Shown piece by piece: positions 52,831-60,486 of a stretch of 64,000 nucleotides of DNA. The translations under genes and the position numbers were made by a program. The stretch is taken from the NCBI RefSeq assembly GCF_030295425.1, contig NZ_AP027081.1, positions 3,393,001 to 3,457,000 of the forward strand, in the 5' to 3' direction. Under the pieces are notes generated by a model. It did no database searches. It was not told the origin of the DNA and saw only the letters and a list, made by a program, of their open reading frames with translations. The stretch is from Mesoterricola sediminis (GTDB lineage: Bacteria; Acidobacteriota; Holophagae; Holophagales; Holophagaceae). Numbering within the stretch: position 1 is the first letter of the stretch; every line of letters begins with the position of its first letter.

Positions 52831-52888
52831 ATCGGGCTGCGCGTCAGCGCGCCGGTCAAGGCGTACGCTCGTGTTCCTGCGAGCCCGA
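52831..52888 (+). repeat. Imperfect palindrome at the left-copy transposase end (candidate oriIS)
   Basis: ATCGGGCT (52,831-52,838) and AGCCCGAT (52,881-52,888) pair around a GCGCGCCGG core and a GTTC at 52,872-52,875. The right copy has a similar palindrome with the same GCGCGCCGG core and GTTC. IS91-type elements carry their replication origin as a hairpin near a GTTC end downstream of the transposase. Confidence 0.55.
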
Positions 52889-53484
52889 TTTACTAACTAT
52901 TCTCTGCATATGCCTGGTGATGCGCCTCTGGAGAAATGTCCTCAAGCACCGGATCCCCTCGGGCCAACCGACACCATTCACCCCTCATAACTCAAGCCAC
53001 AACATCGAATTCCATTCTCCAGCCATGGGTTTTCCTTGGGTGCCATGAGCCACGACCCCATTCCCAACCATTTACACTTTTCAGCCATTTTGCCGATCGC
53101 CATCACGCTTGGTTGCCACCCGGGATTCGCCGGGTCGACGGGCCCTTCTGCAGCTGGACCCCATGGATCACGCAGGCCCCACGCAGACCCCCATGCAAGG
53201 CCTCGCGAGGCGCGTACGCCTGGCGACCCAACGCGGTTTTCGAAGCATGCCGGCCGGCATTCGAAATGGATCCCTCCCCATATGACCCCCCACCAGGGGA
53301 CGTTCCGCGCCGCCCTCTCCAGGGACGTGAACCCCACCAGGCCTGGCGATGGACCCGCCTGCGATCCGATCCATCGCCTAATCGGCCCGAAACGCCAACC
53401 CCAGGGTCCATGGGCCGGCGTGCAAACTGTTAGCAATTCCGGGGGCAGGTACCGGTCGGCCATGCGTGCATGACGGCCCCAGCC
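52889..53484. other. Gene-free spacer between the facing IS elements
   Basis: About 600 bases between the two convergent IS91-like elements, lower in GC than the surroundings. Several open frames cross it, but none has a ribosome-binding site, motif or convincing composition. It may be decayed host or passenger DNA. I can name nothing in it. Confidence 0.5.
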
Positions 53485-53554
53485 CCCCAGAATTGCGGGG
53501 TTGAACAAGCTCGTTCGCAGCGGAGCCGGCGCGCTCGTTATGCGGAATTCGGGG
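53485..53554 (-). repeat. Imperfect palindrome at the right-copy transposase end (candidate oriIS)
   Basis: CCCCAGAATTGCGG (53,485-53,498) pairs imperfectly with GCGGAATTCGGGG (53,542-53,554). Inside are GCGCGCCGG-type core sequence and, on the minus strand, CTTGTTC ending at about 53,503. This matches the layout downstream of the left transposase. It overlaps the last codons of the third ORF. Confidence 0.5.
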
Positions 53555-53732
53555 TGGGTCGGGCTCCCTTGGGCATGCGGAGGGCCCCGACGATGCCCTG
53601 CATGGTCCGCAAGGTTCTCTGGCGACAGCCTGGTCCCGGGCTGCCGACCCATTCGGGCCAGACCCTTCCCAATCCGGGCAGGGACGCCAGGCACGGGATG
53701 GTGGTGATGGGCGCAGTAGGGACGGCAGTCAT
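53538..53732 (-). CDS. Third ORF of the IS91-like element (64 residues), right copy
   Basis: A 64-codon frame starting MTAVPTAPITTIPC and ending KGARPTPNSA, with ATGA overlap with the transposase stop. Length, place and start motif match the left-copy frame exactly (both 195 bases with stop). It is basic in the second half (GCRQRTLRTMQG). No known family is recognised. Two elements keeping the same frame despite wide divergence supports a function in transposition or its control. Confidence 0.6.
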   Translation of the reverse strand: MTAVPTAPITTIPCLASLPGLGRVWPEWVGSPGPGCRQRTLRTMQGIVGALRMPKGARPTPNSA

Positions 53733-54868
53733 GCTGGTGTCCCCTCGGGTGGCGCCCGCGGCCTGGGCAGGTGCTTGCGGGCCATCATCGAGCCACAGTC
53801 GGGGCACAGCATGTCCCGGCATTCGACGATGGCGATGAGCCGATCCTCCACGCCATCGTCGGGAGCGGGCTTTCGCCAGAGGTCCGGGATGGCCTGGTCG
53901 CCGAGGTGGGCCTTGGCCTTCTCCAGCAGCTTGGGCGAGGCGTATAGGCCGTAGTGCCTGACCTTGGTGAACTGCTCCGGAAGCACATGGAGCAGGAACC
54001 GGCGTAGGAAGGCCACCTCCGGCAGGGTGGCCGTGGCCTTGCCCTTGGTCCGGAAAGTCACCTGGCCATCGGCAACCTCGAGGAGTCTCGAATTGGAGAT
54101 CCCCACCCGGTGAACGTAGCGGCCCAGGTAGGCGAGGGCGTGCCAGGCCTCCCGGTAGGGGCGCTTGGCATAGACCACCCACTTCCGCTTGGCGAGCCTT
54201 GCCATGAGCACATTGAAGGCCACCCCCGTCAGGCCCAGTTCGCCCCGCTCCTGAGCCTCGCGCAGTAGGGCCATGAACTTGCCCTTGAACAGGGCGCCCA
54301 GGCGATGGACGTGGAACAGGAATTTCTGGGAGGTCGGGACCCACCGGCTCCCGTCCAAGGCGATGCCGCCGGCGGAGACCAGGGCATGGGCGTGCGGGTG
54401 GTAGCGGAGGTCCCGGGTCCAGGTGTGGAGCACGAACGTCACCCCCAGGGTGGCTTCCAGGTGGGTGTGCCCCAGTTCCAGGAGCGTGGCGCTGGCCGCC
54501 TGGAACAGGATCCCGTGGAGCAGGCGCGCGTGGCTCATGGCGATCGGGCGCAGTTCGGACGGCTCGGTGAACACCAGATGGAAGTGCGCTGCCGCCAGGA
54601 GCCGCCTGGCCCGGGCCTCGATCCACTTCTCCTGGGCCAGGTTCTGGCATTTCGGGCAATGCCGGTTGCCGCAGGAGTTGTAGCTGGGGTGCTCCCGGCC
54701 GCAGTCCGGGCAGACGTCCACATGACCGCCCATGGCGGCCGTGCGGCAGCGGCTGATGGCCCGGAGGACCTTCGTCTGGCGATGACCCAGGGATGCGTCC
54801 GCCTCCAGTTCAGGGAGATGGCGCCTGACGATATCCGCAATGTCGAACCGGGGTCGGGAGTAGGCCAC
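53729..54868 (-). CDS. IS91 family transposase, right copy
   Basis: A 379-residue IS91 transposase starting at GTG, homologous to the left copy end to end: RPRFDIADIVRRHLPELE, zinc ligands in CRTAAMGGHVDVCPDCG and NSCGNRHCPKC, the HUH motif YHPHAHALVSAGG, and paired tyrosines in ALAYLGRYVHRVGISNSRL. It has an extra CxxC near the N-terminus compared with the left copy. The recombinase gene ends 3 bases upstream, and the third ORF overlaps its stop. It looks complete. Confidence 0.92.
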   Translation of the reverse strand: MAYSRPRFDIADIVRRHLPELEADASLGHRQTKVLRAISRCRTAAMGGHVDVCPDCGREHPSYNSCGNRHCPKCQNLAQEKWIEARARRLLAAAHFHLVFTEPSELRPIAMSHARLLHGILFQAASATLLELGHTHLEATLGVTFVLHTWTRDLRYHPHAHALVSAGGIALDGSRWVPTSQKFLFHVHRLGALFKGKFMALLREAQERGELGLTGVAFNVLMARLAKRKWVVYAKRPYREAWHALAYLGRYVHRVGISNSRLLEVADGQVTFRTKGKATATLPEVAFLRRFLLHVLPEQFTKVRHYGLYASPKLLEKAKAHLGDQAIPDLWRKPAPDDGVEDRLIAIVECRDMLCPDCGSMMARKHLPRPRAPPEGTPA

Positions 54869-54871
54869 CGC

Positions 54872-55711
54872 CTACGGGACCAGGTCCTCCAAGGGACTCC
54901 GGACGGCAGCGATCTGGCTGGCCGAGACCTGGGTGTAGATCTGGGTGGACTTGATGGACTTGTGGCCGAGCAGGACCTGGATGGTCCTCAGGTCCGTGCG
55001 GTTCTCCAGGAGGGAGGTGGCGAAGCTGTGCCGGAGCATGTGGGGCGTGACCACCTTCCCGATGCCCGAGGCCGCCGAGGCGCACAGGAGGGCGCGACGG
55101 GCCGTCTCCGGGCAGAGGGGACGTCCGAAGCGGGTTGAGAACAGCAGGGGTGGCGTGGGGCGCTCGTACTTCCAATATTCCCGGAGCATATCCAGCAGGA
55201 CGGAGCGGAGCATGACTAGGCGCTGGCCCCCACCCTTGGCATGTCGGACGTGGATCACCCCCCGCAGGGCATCGATGTCCTGGGTCTCCAGGCCGATGGC
55301 CTCGCTGATCCGGAGGCCCGTGGCGTAGATCAGGGCGAAGAACACGCTGTACTTGGCCACAGTGAAGGACTTGAGCACCCGGCCCACCTCGGCCGCGGTC
55401 AGGATGGTGGGCAGCGGGGCATCCTTCCTGGGCATGGAGATGAAGGCCACCTTGTCGGGCTGGCCCAGGGTTTTCCGGAATAGGAAGGCCAGCGCCGAGT
55501 AGTGGCATCGCAGGCGTTCCGGGCCGATGGGCTGGGCCTGGAGGTGCTCCACCCAGCGGCGGATTTCCGCCTGGGAGGCACGGTCGGCCGACTTGCCGAC
55601 CATCTCCTGGAACCGCCGGATGGAGGCCAGATATTGCTGGATGGTTCCTTTGGCACGCCCGGCCATCCTAAGATCGGACTCGAGTCGCGACAATACGGGG
55701 TTGTGGCTCAT
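54872..55711 (-). CDS. IS91-associated tyrosine recombinase, right copy
   Basis: A 279-residue tyrosine recombinase, the same length as the left copy. Catalytic motifs are YATGLRISEA (Arg), HAKGGGQRLV (Lys), HMLRHSFATSLLE (His-x-x-Arg), LGHKSIKSTQIYTQV (His, Tyr). The start is MSHNPVLSRLESDLRMAG behind AGGAGGTTCATC; a longer frame to 55,762 would run back through the terminal palindrome. It probably serves the rolling-circle transposase as an accessory recombinase. Confidence 0.9.
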   Translation of the reverse strand: MSHNPVLSRLESDLRMAGRAKGTIQQYLASIRRFQEMVGKSADRASQAEIRRWVEHLQAQPIGPERLRCHYSALAFLFRKTLGQPDKVAFISMPRKDAPLPTILTAAEVGRVLKSFTVAKYSVFFALIYATGLRISEAIGLETQDIDALRGVIHVRHAKGGGQRLVMLRSVLLDMLREYWKYERPTPPLLFSTRFGRPLCPETARRALLCASAASGIGKVVTPHMLRHSFATSLLENRTDLRTIQVLLGHKSIKSTQIYTQVSASQIAAVRSPLEDLVP

Positions 55712-55720
55712 GATGAACCT

Positions 55721-55764
55721 CCTTGAATGTGGGGGACGGTGCTGTAACACCGCCACATTCAAGG
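55721..55764 (-). repeat. Right-copy terminal palindrome
   Basis: CCTTGAATGTGG (55,721-55,732) and CCACATTCAAGG (55,753-55,764) are perfect 12-base inverted repeats around CGGTG-ctgtaa-CACCG, another 5-bp stem. The recombinase ribosome-binding site AGGAGG lies at the arm. The same structure begins the left copy. Confidence 0.85.
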
Positions 55765-55970
55765 AGCCTCATTTCAGCCAATTCCGCTAGCCGGTTCCGA
55801 ATCCCTCACGCTGCCGGCGCGATCCTCCTCCGGCTGCGAACGCAGCCTTCGTTCAACAGCCCGATCATCACGCACCCCTGCCACGAGCGCGAAAGAGGTG
55901 CCCGAAGCGCTGGCCACCGGCACCAGGAGGACAAAGCGTCGAAGCGCCTGAGGATCTGCCCCGGGCCCGC
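55765..55970. other. Gap right of the IS pair with a possible IS-end relic
   Basis: No gene is seen. On the plus strand at about 55,832-55,866, GGCTGCGAACGCAGCCTTCGTTCAAC resembles the right element end (CCGCTGCGAACGAGCTTGTTCAACC on the minus strand at about 53,500-53,525), with CTGCGAACG and GTTCAAC shared. It may be a decayed end of another related element. Confidence 0.3.
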
Positions 55971-58900
55971 CTAGGGGGAGGAGGTCCCACCCCGCAGCGC
56001 CGCCGCCACGGCCGCCGCCAGTTCCGCCTGGCGGAAGGGCTTCTGCAGGAAGGCAAAGGCCCCCTCCTCCCGGATCTGGGCCAGCTCCCCCTCCCGGGAG
56101 AACCCCGAGCAGATGAGGACGGGCAACCCCGGGTCGAGGGCCCGGATCCTCCTGAGGATGTCCCTTCCCCCCATGACCGGCATGATCATGTCCAGGATGA
56201 CCAACCGGATCTCGTCCCGCCTTCCCTCGAACGCGGCGAGCCCCGTGGTGCCGTCCTCCGCCGTGAGCACGGTGTAGCCGAGGCGCTCCAGGAGGGCCTT
56301 GCCCGTGAGCCGCACGAACGCCTCGTCATCCACGAGGAGGATCGTGCCCCAGCCGCGCTCGAGCGGGGGCTCCGGGACCTGGAGGGCCCCCGCGCCGGTG
56401 GCCAAAGGCAGGTACAGGTGGAACACCGTGCCCTTGCCGGGCTCGGAGTACACCTGGATGGCACCATGGTGATCCAGGACCGTGCCATACACCGCCGAGA
56501 GGCCGAGCCCCGTCCCCTCCCCCTGCCTGCGGGTGGTGAAGAACGGCTCAAAGATCCGGGCCTGGACCTCGGGCGACATGCCGCAGCCCGTGTCCTCCAC
56601 GGACACCTGGAGGTGGGGCCCGGGTACGAGGTCGAAGGGGGCGTTGGCGCAGGAGATCTCATCCAGGGTGACGGCCTCCAGCCGGAAGGTGAGGACACCC
56701 CCTTCGGGCATGGCGTGGCCGGCGTTGATCCCCATGTTCAGGAAGGCGTTCTGCAGGAGGGCGTCGTCCCCGAGGACCCGGGCGCTTTCCGCCCGGTTGT
56801 CCACGTGGACGCGGATGCGTTTGTCGAGGGTCCGGCCGAGGATGGCCGCGGTGTCGTTCACGACGGCCGCCACGTCCACCGGAACGTGCGCCGTCTCGGC
56901 CTTCCGGGAAAAGGCGAGGAGCTTCTTGGTCAGGGCCCCCGCCCGTTCAGCGCCCACCAGGATCATGTCCGCGAAGGCCAGCCGCTGCGCCGGGGACACG
57001 TCCAGACCCCGGAGCACCTCCGCCGCGCTCATGATCCCCGCGAGGGCATTGTTGAAATCGTGGGCGATGCCCCCCGCGAGCTGCCCCACGGCCTCCATCT
57101 TCTGGGCCTGGTTCAGCTGCTCCCGCAGGCGCTTCTGCTCCGTGATGTCCTTGCTGAAGACCGAGATCCCGACGATGGCGCCGTCCTGGCGGATCGGGTT
57201 GAAGGAGAGCTCGAGCCGGCCCCCCCCGTTGGGCTCCATGAACTCCTGGCGGAAGGCCCCCTCCCGGAGCACCCGTTCATAGAACCCGATCCAGACCGCG
57301 GCCTGGTCCGCCGGTTGGAAATCCGCGGGCCCCATCCCCGGGGCGATCTCGACGTCGAACCGGCGGCGGAGGCGCTCGACGAGCGCCTGGTTGAAGGTGC
57401 GGAACCGGTAAGCCAGGTCCACCGACCAGATCGAATCGGCCGTGTTCTCGAACAGGGCCCTCAGGCTGGCCTGGGAGCTGCGCAGCTCCTCCTCCGCCCG
57501 CCGCAGGTCGGACAGGCTCACGTAGCTGACCCGCAGCAGCCGCCGGTCCTGAGTCGGCAGGCTCGTCAGGTGGACCTGGCACGGAATCAGGCGCCCGTCC
57601 CGGCTACGCACGTCCCGCGGGTAGGAGAACACCTCGCCCGCCAGGGCCCGGTCCGTGAGCTTCCGGATGCTCTCCGACACGTCCTGGCAGCCCGGGATCG
57701 GTTCCGAGAAGAAGTCCGCCGGCCCCAACTGGAGCAGTTCCCCCCGCCCGCACCCGAAGATCGCCTCCGCGGCGGGGTTCACATCGACGTAGCGCCCCAG
57801 GTCCGCGTCATAGACGGCGATGGCCTCCGGCGCCGTGTCGATCAGGACCTGGACCCACCGCCGCTGCTCCACGGCGACCCGCTCCGCCGCCCTCCTGCGG
57901 CGGTTCTGCACGGCCAGCCCCAGCGTGGACCCAGCCAGCACCGCCATGATGGCGGCGATGGAGAGGATCTGGACCTTGTACTGGGCCCAGGGGCTCGGCG
58001 GCCGGCGCAGCAGGACCGCCCCCCGGGGCAGGCGGTCGGGATCGAGCCCGTGCCCCTCGAAGGCCGGCCAATCGAACAACGGGATGGGGCGGTTGGGGAA
58101 TCGGACCACCGGCTCCTTCCCCGGCAACGGCGCCTCCCCGCGCAGGGCCCCAAGGGCGATGCGCGCGATCTGATGGGCGCTCTCGGTGACGCTCAGCATC
58201 GACCCGCCGACCACCCCCGTGCCCAGGAGCGGCTCGAACGTCCCAAAGACCGGCTGGCGGGTCTGGGCCACCACCTTCGCCGCGGCCTCCTTGGGCACGA
58301 AGCCGCTCCCCGCCCCGTCCTCGAAGATCGTCGAGTAGAGCACCAGGGTTCCCTCCCCGGCCCCCGCGACCCGCGCCAGGATCTCCGGGAAGGCCAGGCC
58401 CCGGGTGGACGTGATGGCCAGCTTCCCCGCCCAGGGCGCGAGGGCCTCCCAGGCCTGCGCCTCGTACATCCGGTCCTGGGCGCTGGACCCGGTGACGAGG
58501 AGCACCTCCCGGGCGCCGGGCCGCAACCCCAGGGCCAGCCGCAGGGTGCCCCCGTAGTCGAAGGAGGAGCCGATCAACCCTAGCCGCCCCTCGGGCCGCT
58601 CCGGGAGCGGGAAACCAGGGTAGAGCGCGATGAGCGGGGCGTTCCCCGCCAGGAAGGCCCCCTCCCCGAGCGCGAACCCGGTGGCCGCCGGATTCAGGGC
58701 CACCACGAGGGCGAACCTCTGGTTCGCGTATTTCATGCGCAGCAGGGCCACCAGCCGCTCCCGCGCAGGCCGGTCCACCACATGGAGCAGGTCCAGGTAC
58801 TCCACCCGCACCGAGCGGAGGGTGCCGCCGGCCCCGATGAATTCCGAAAAGAAGGCCCTGGAGAACAGCTCCGAGAAGGGCGCCCCGTTGGCGTCGCCCA

Positions 58901-59060
58901 GGAGCACGAGGATCTGCGGCGCCCGCTCAGGCTCCGGCCGCGCCTCGGCCCCCGCGCGGACCCAGGACGCGAGGCCCAGCACCAGCAGCCCCACCAGGCA
59001 CAGGAGGGCCCCCGGCTTGCGCGATCTGAAGCCCGGTCCGGCCCTTTCCCGCGACACCAT
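55971..59060 (-). CDS. Hybrid histidine kinase with periplasmic ABC-type binding domain
   Basis: A 1,029-residue hybrid kinase. A signal/anchor (ALLCLVGLLVLGLASWVRAG) precedes a periplasmic binding-protein domain of the ABC_sub_bind type (QILVLLGDANGAPFSELFSRAF to about residue 340). A membrane helix follows (ILSIAAIMAVLAGSTLGLAV), then two PAS domains, HisKA with H667 in GGIAHDFNNALAG, HATPase (VEDTGCGMSPEVQARIFEPFFTTRRQGEGTGLGLS) and a receiver with D957 in LVILDMIMPVMGG. It senses a small periplasmic ligand. No cognate regulator gene is adjacent. It lies right beside the IS pair and seems intact. Confidence 0.9.
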   Translation of the reverse strand: MVSRERAGPGFRSRKPGALLCLVGLLVLGLASWVRAGAEARPEPERAPQILVLLGDANGAPFSELFSRAFFSEFIGAGGTLRSVRVEYLDLLHVVDRPARERLVALLRMKYANQRFALVVALNPAATGFALGEGAFLAGNAPLIALYPGFPLPERPEGRLGLIGSSFDYGGTLRLALGLRPGAREVLLVTGSSAQDRMYEAQAWEALAPWAGKLAITSTRGLAFPEILARVAGAGEGTLVLYSTIFEDGAGSGFVPKEAAAKVVAQTRQPVFGTFEPLLGTGVVGGSMLSVTESAHQIARIALGALRGEAPLPGKEPVVRFPNRPIPLFDWPAFEGHGLDPDRLPRGAVLLRRPPSPWAQYKVQILSIAAIMAVLAGSTLGLAVQNRRRRAAERVAVEQRRWVQVLIDTAPEAIAVYDADLGRYVDVNPAAEAIFGCGRGELLQLGPADFFSEPIPGCQDVSESIRKLTDRALAGEVFSYPRDVRSRDGRLIPCQVHLTSLPTQDRRLLRVSYVSLSDLRRAEEELRSSQASLRALFENTADSIWSVDLAYRFRTFNQALVERLRRRFDVEIAPGMGPADFQPADQAAVWIGFYERVLREGAFRQEFMEPNGGGRLELSFNPIRQDGAIVGISVFSKDITEQKRLREQLNQAQKMEAVGQLAGGIAHDFNNALAGIMSAAEVLRGLDVSPAQRLAFADMILVGAERAGALTKKLLAFSRKAETAHVPVDVAAVVNDTAAILGRTLDKRIRVHVDNRAESARVLGDDALLQNAFLNMGINAGHAMPEGGVLTFRLEAVTLDEISCANAPFDLVPGPHLQVSVEDTGCGMSPEVQARIFEPFFTTRRQGEGTGLGLSAVYGTVLDHHGAIQVYSEPGKGTVFHLYLPLATGAGALQVPEPPLERGWGTILLVDDEAFVRLTGKALLERLGYTVLTAEDGTTGLAAFEGRRDEIRLVILDMIMPVMGGRDILRRIRALDPGLPVLICSGFSREGELAQIREEGAFAFLQKPFRQAELAAAVAAALRGGTSSP

Positions 59061-59206
59061 TCGAGGTCCTCATGATGTTGGTTTCCGCATCATCATGATC
59101 AATTCCGTCAAAGAAGCAAGCCCGCGGAGCCCGAGGGACGCGGAGCGCCCCGGCCCACAGGCGGGTCGCTTGCAAAATCCCCGGCTGGAATCTCCCAGGG
59201 CGGCGC

Positions 59207-59668
59207 CTACGCCCCCTCCCGGCTGAAGATCACGAAGTCCGTCACCGGGACCGGGAGCCCCCCGCCCCGCAGCAGGGCCGCGATCTGCCCCCGGTGGTGG
59301 GCCCCGTGCAGGGCCACGTGGAGGAGCAGGTCCCCCAGCGGCGTCTCGAAGGCCTCCCCCCGGGTGTTCCGGTAAGCGACGCGCGCCGCCAGCCGCTCCG
59401 AGGTGGCCCCCGCCACCAGCTCGGCGAAGCCCGCCAGGGTCCGCGCGGACAGGGAACGGCAGGCCTCCGGGGAAAGGGGAGTCCAGGGCCCGAGGTTCCC
59501 CGTGTCCCACCCCTCGATCCGCGCCAGCCACAGGTGCTCGGCCACGGCCACGTGGGCCATGAGCTTCAGGGCGCCCTCCGGCGGGTTCTCCTGGACTTCC
59601 AGCGCGTCCAGGACGCGGCCGTCGGCCCAGGCCAGGTGGCGGTAGAGGCGGTCCAGCCAGGGATCCAC
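59207..59668 (-). CDS. DinB-family protein
   Basis: A 153-residue DinB/YfiT-like four-helix protein starting at GTG behind AGGAGGCCCGAC. It reads VDPWLDRLYRHLAWADGRVLDAL, with a metal-site His in MAHVAVAEHLWLARIEGW and a second pair in LLHVALHGAHHRGQIAALLR near the C-terminus. These histidines form the family metal site. Members act as thiol-dependent transferases or are of unknown role. A longer frame to 60,145 has no homology before this point. Confidence 0.85.
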   Translation of the reverse strand: MDPWLDRLYRHLAWADGRVLDALEVQENPPEGALKLMAHVAVAEHLWLARIEGWDTGNLGPWTPLSPEACRSLSARTLAGFAELVAGATSERLAARVAYRNTRGEAFETPLGDLLLHVALHGAHHRGQIAALLRGGGLPVPVTDFVIFSREGA

Positions 59669-60486
59669 GTCGGGCCTCCTTTCAAGCGCACCGGAAGCAC
59701 TCCCGGCGTCGAGGGGACCAGGATAGCCGGAGGCCGGACGGAGGGCGGAACCGATCGGAGCCCCCGCGCGGGAACGCCCCGGGGCATTGGACCCGCGTCC
59801 CAGGTGGCCGGGGCTCCCGGGGAGGGGCCCAGCCCCCTCCCCTGGGGTCGCATTCGTTCCGTCGCCGCAGACCCGAAAGGCGGCGCGCGGAAACCGGGTG
59901 ACGAGCCTGGGGCTTGCGTCCGCCCGGATCCGGGCTCCCGGGGGCCGGGCAACCCGCACCGCTCCCGATGCCCTCCGCCCTGCGAGGCCCCCCGGGCGGC
60001 CCGGTTCCCGGACGCTCCCACCCCTGCGGCCCCGCCCTCGCGGACAGGGCGTTGACCCAGGCAGAAAGGTGCTCCAGCCCCCGGTTGACCACTGCCAACC
60101 GGGGAGGGGCAATCCGGCTTGGGGTACCGGGGGTTCCCGCCGCATTCACCTGCGAGCCCCGACTCCGCGCAGCCCCCATCTGCACGCCGAGTCGAAATCC
60201 CGGCGGTGGTGACCCCCGAGATACCCCAAACCCAGCAGGGTCAGGCGTCGTTCTCGACCGAGGGCGGCCTCGAGGCGGAAGGAGCAGGGTCAGGGCCACC
60301 CCAGCGCCCACCGTCATGGGGGAGCCGCCCGAATGGCCGGTGCCGTTCGTGACCTTGCGGATCGAGCAGACCTGGGCCTGCTAGTTCCCGAGGGCGAAGC
60401 GCGGAGCGCCGCCTACCTCGTGGACTTGGAGCGGGTCAGGTCTCCCAGGGTACGGGCCGACGCCAAGCTCGTTTGCAGGCAGCCTC
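59669..60486. other. 818-base gene-free GC-rich stretch with a perfect hairpin
   Basis: Long frames exist on both strands, but none has coding motifs or a good start, and they read as Pro/Arg/Gly-rich shadows. At 60,079-60,104, CCCCGGTTG-accactgc-CAACCGGGG is a perfect 9-bp stem. The rest may hold decayed genes or an unrecognised RNA. It separates the DinB gene from the accessory methyltransferase-nuclease. Confidence 0.45.

Larger units (their letters stand above)
50566..52888 (+). mobile_element. IS91-like element, left copy (recombinase, transposase, third ORF)
   Basis: About 2.3 kb, from the palindrome at 50,566-50,623 to the imperfect palindrome at 52,831-52,888. Gene order is tyrosine recombinase, HUH-type IS91 transposase, and a 64-codon ORF, all on the plus strand with overlapping or abutting ends. 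A diverged copy with the same order lies inverted at 53,485-55,764. IS91-type elements move by rolling-circle replication without terminal inverted repeats or target duplication, so exact ends are inferred from the shared palindromes and a GTTC at 52,872-52,875. Confidence 0.85.
53485..55764 (-). mobile_element. IS91-like element, right copy (inverted, diverged)
   Basis: About 2.3 kb on the minus strand with the same three-gene order as the left copy. It spans from the perfect palindrome at 55,721-55,764 to the imperfect palindrome at 53,485-53,554. The proteins are clearly homologous to the left copy but much changed, so the two did not arise by a recent local copy of one element. They are separate insertions of related elements or an old pair. 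Facing orientation could let them recombine or mobilise the spacer. Confidence 0.85.

Noticed and set aside
52978-53694. 238-codon minus-strand frame in the IS spacer
   Set aside because: No ribosome-binding site, no recognisable domain, and it runs through the candidate origin palindrome and into the third ORF in another frame.
59787-60384. Plus-strand frames in the gene-free stretch
   Set aside because: Pro/Arg/Gly-rich with no homology signal and poor starts; treated as chance frames.
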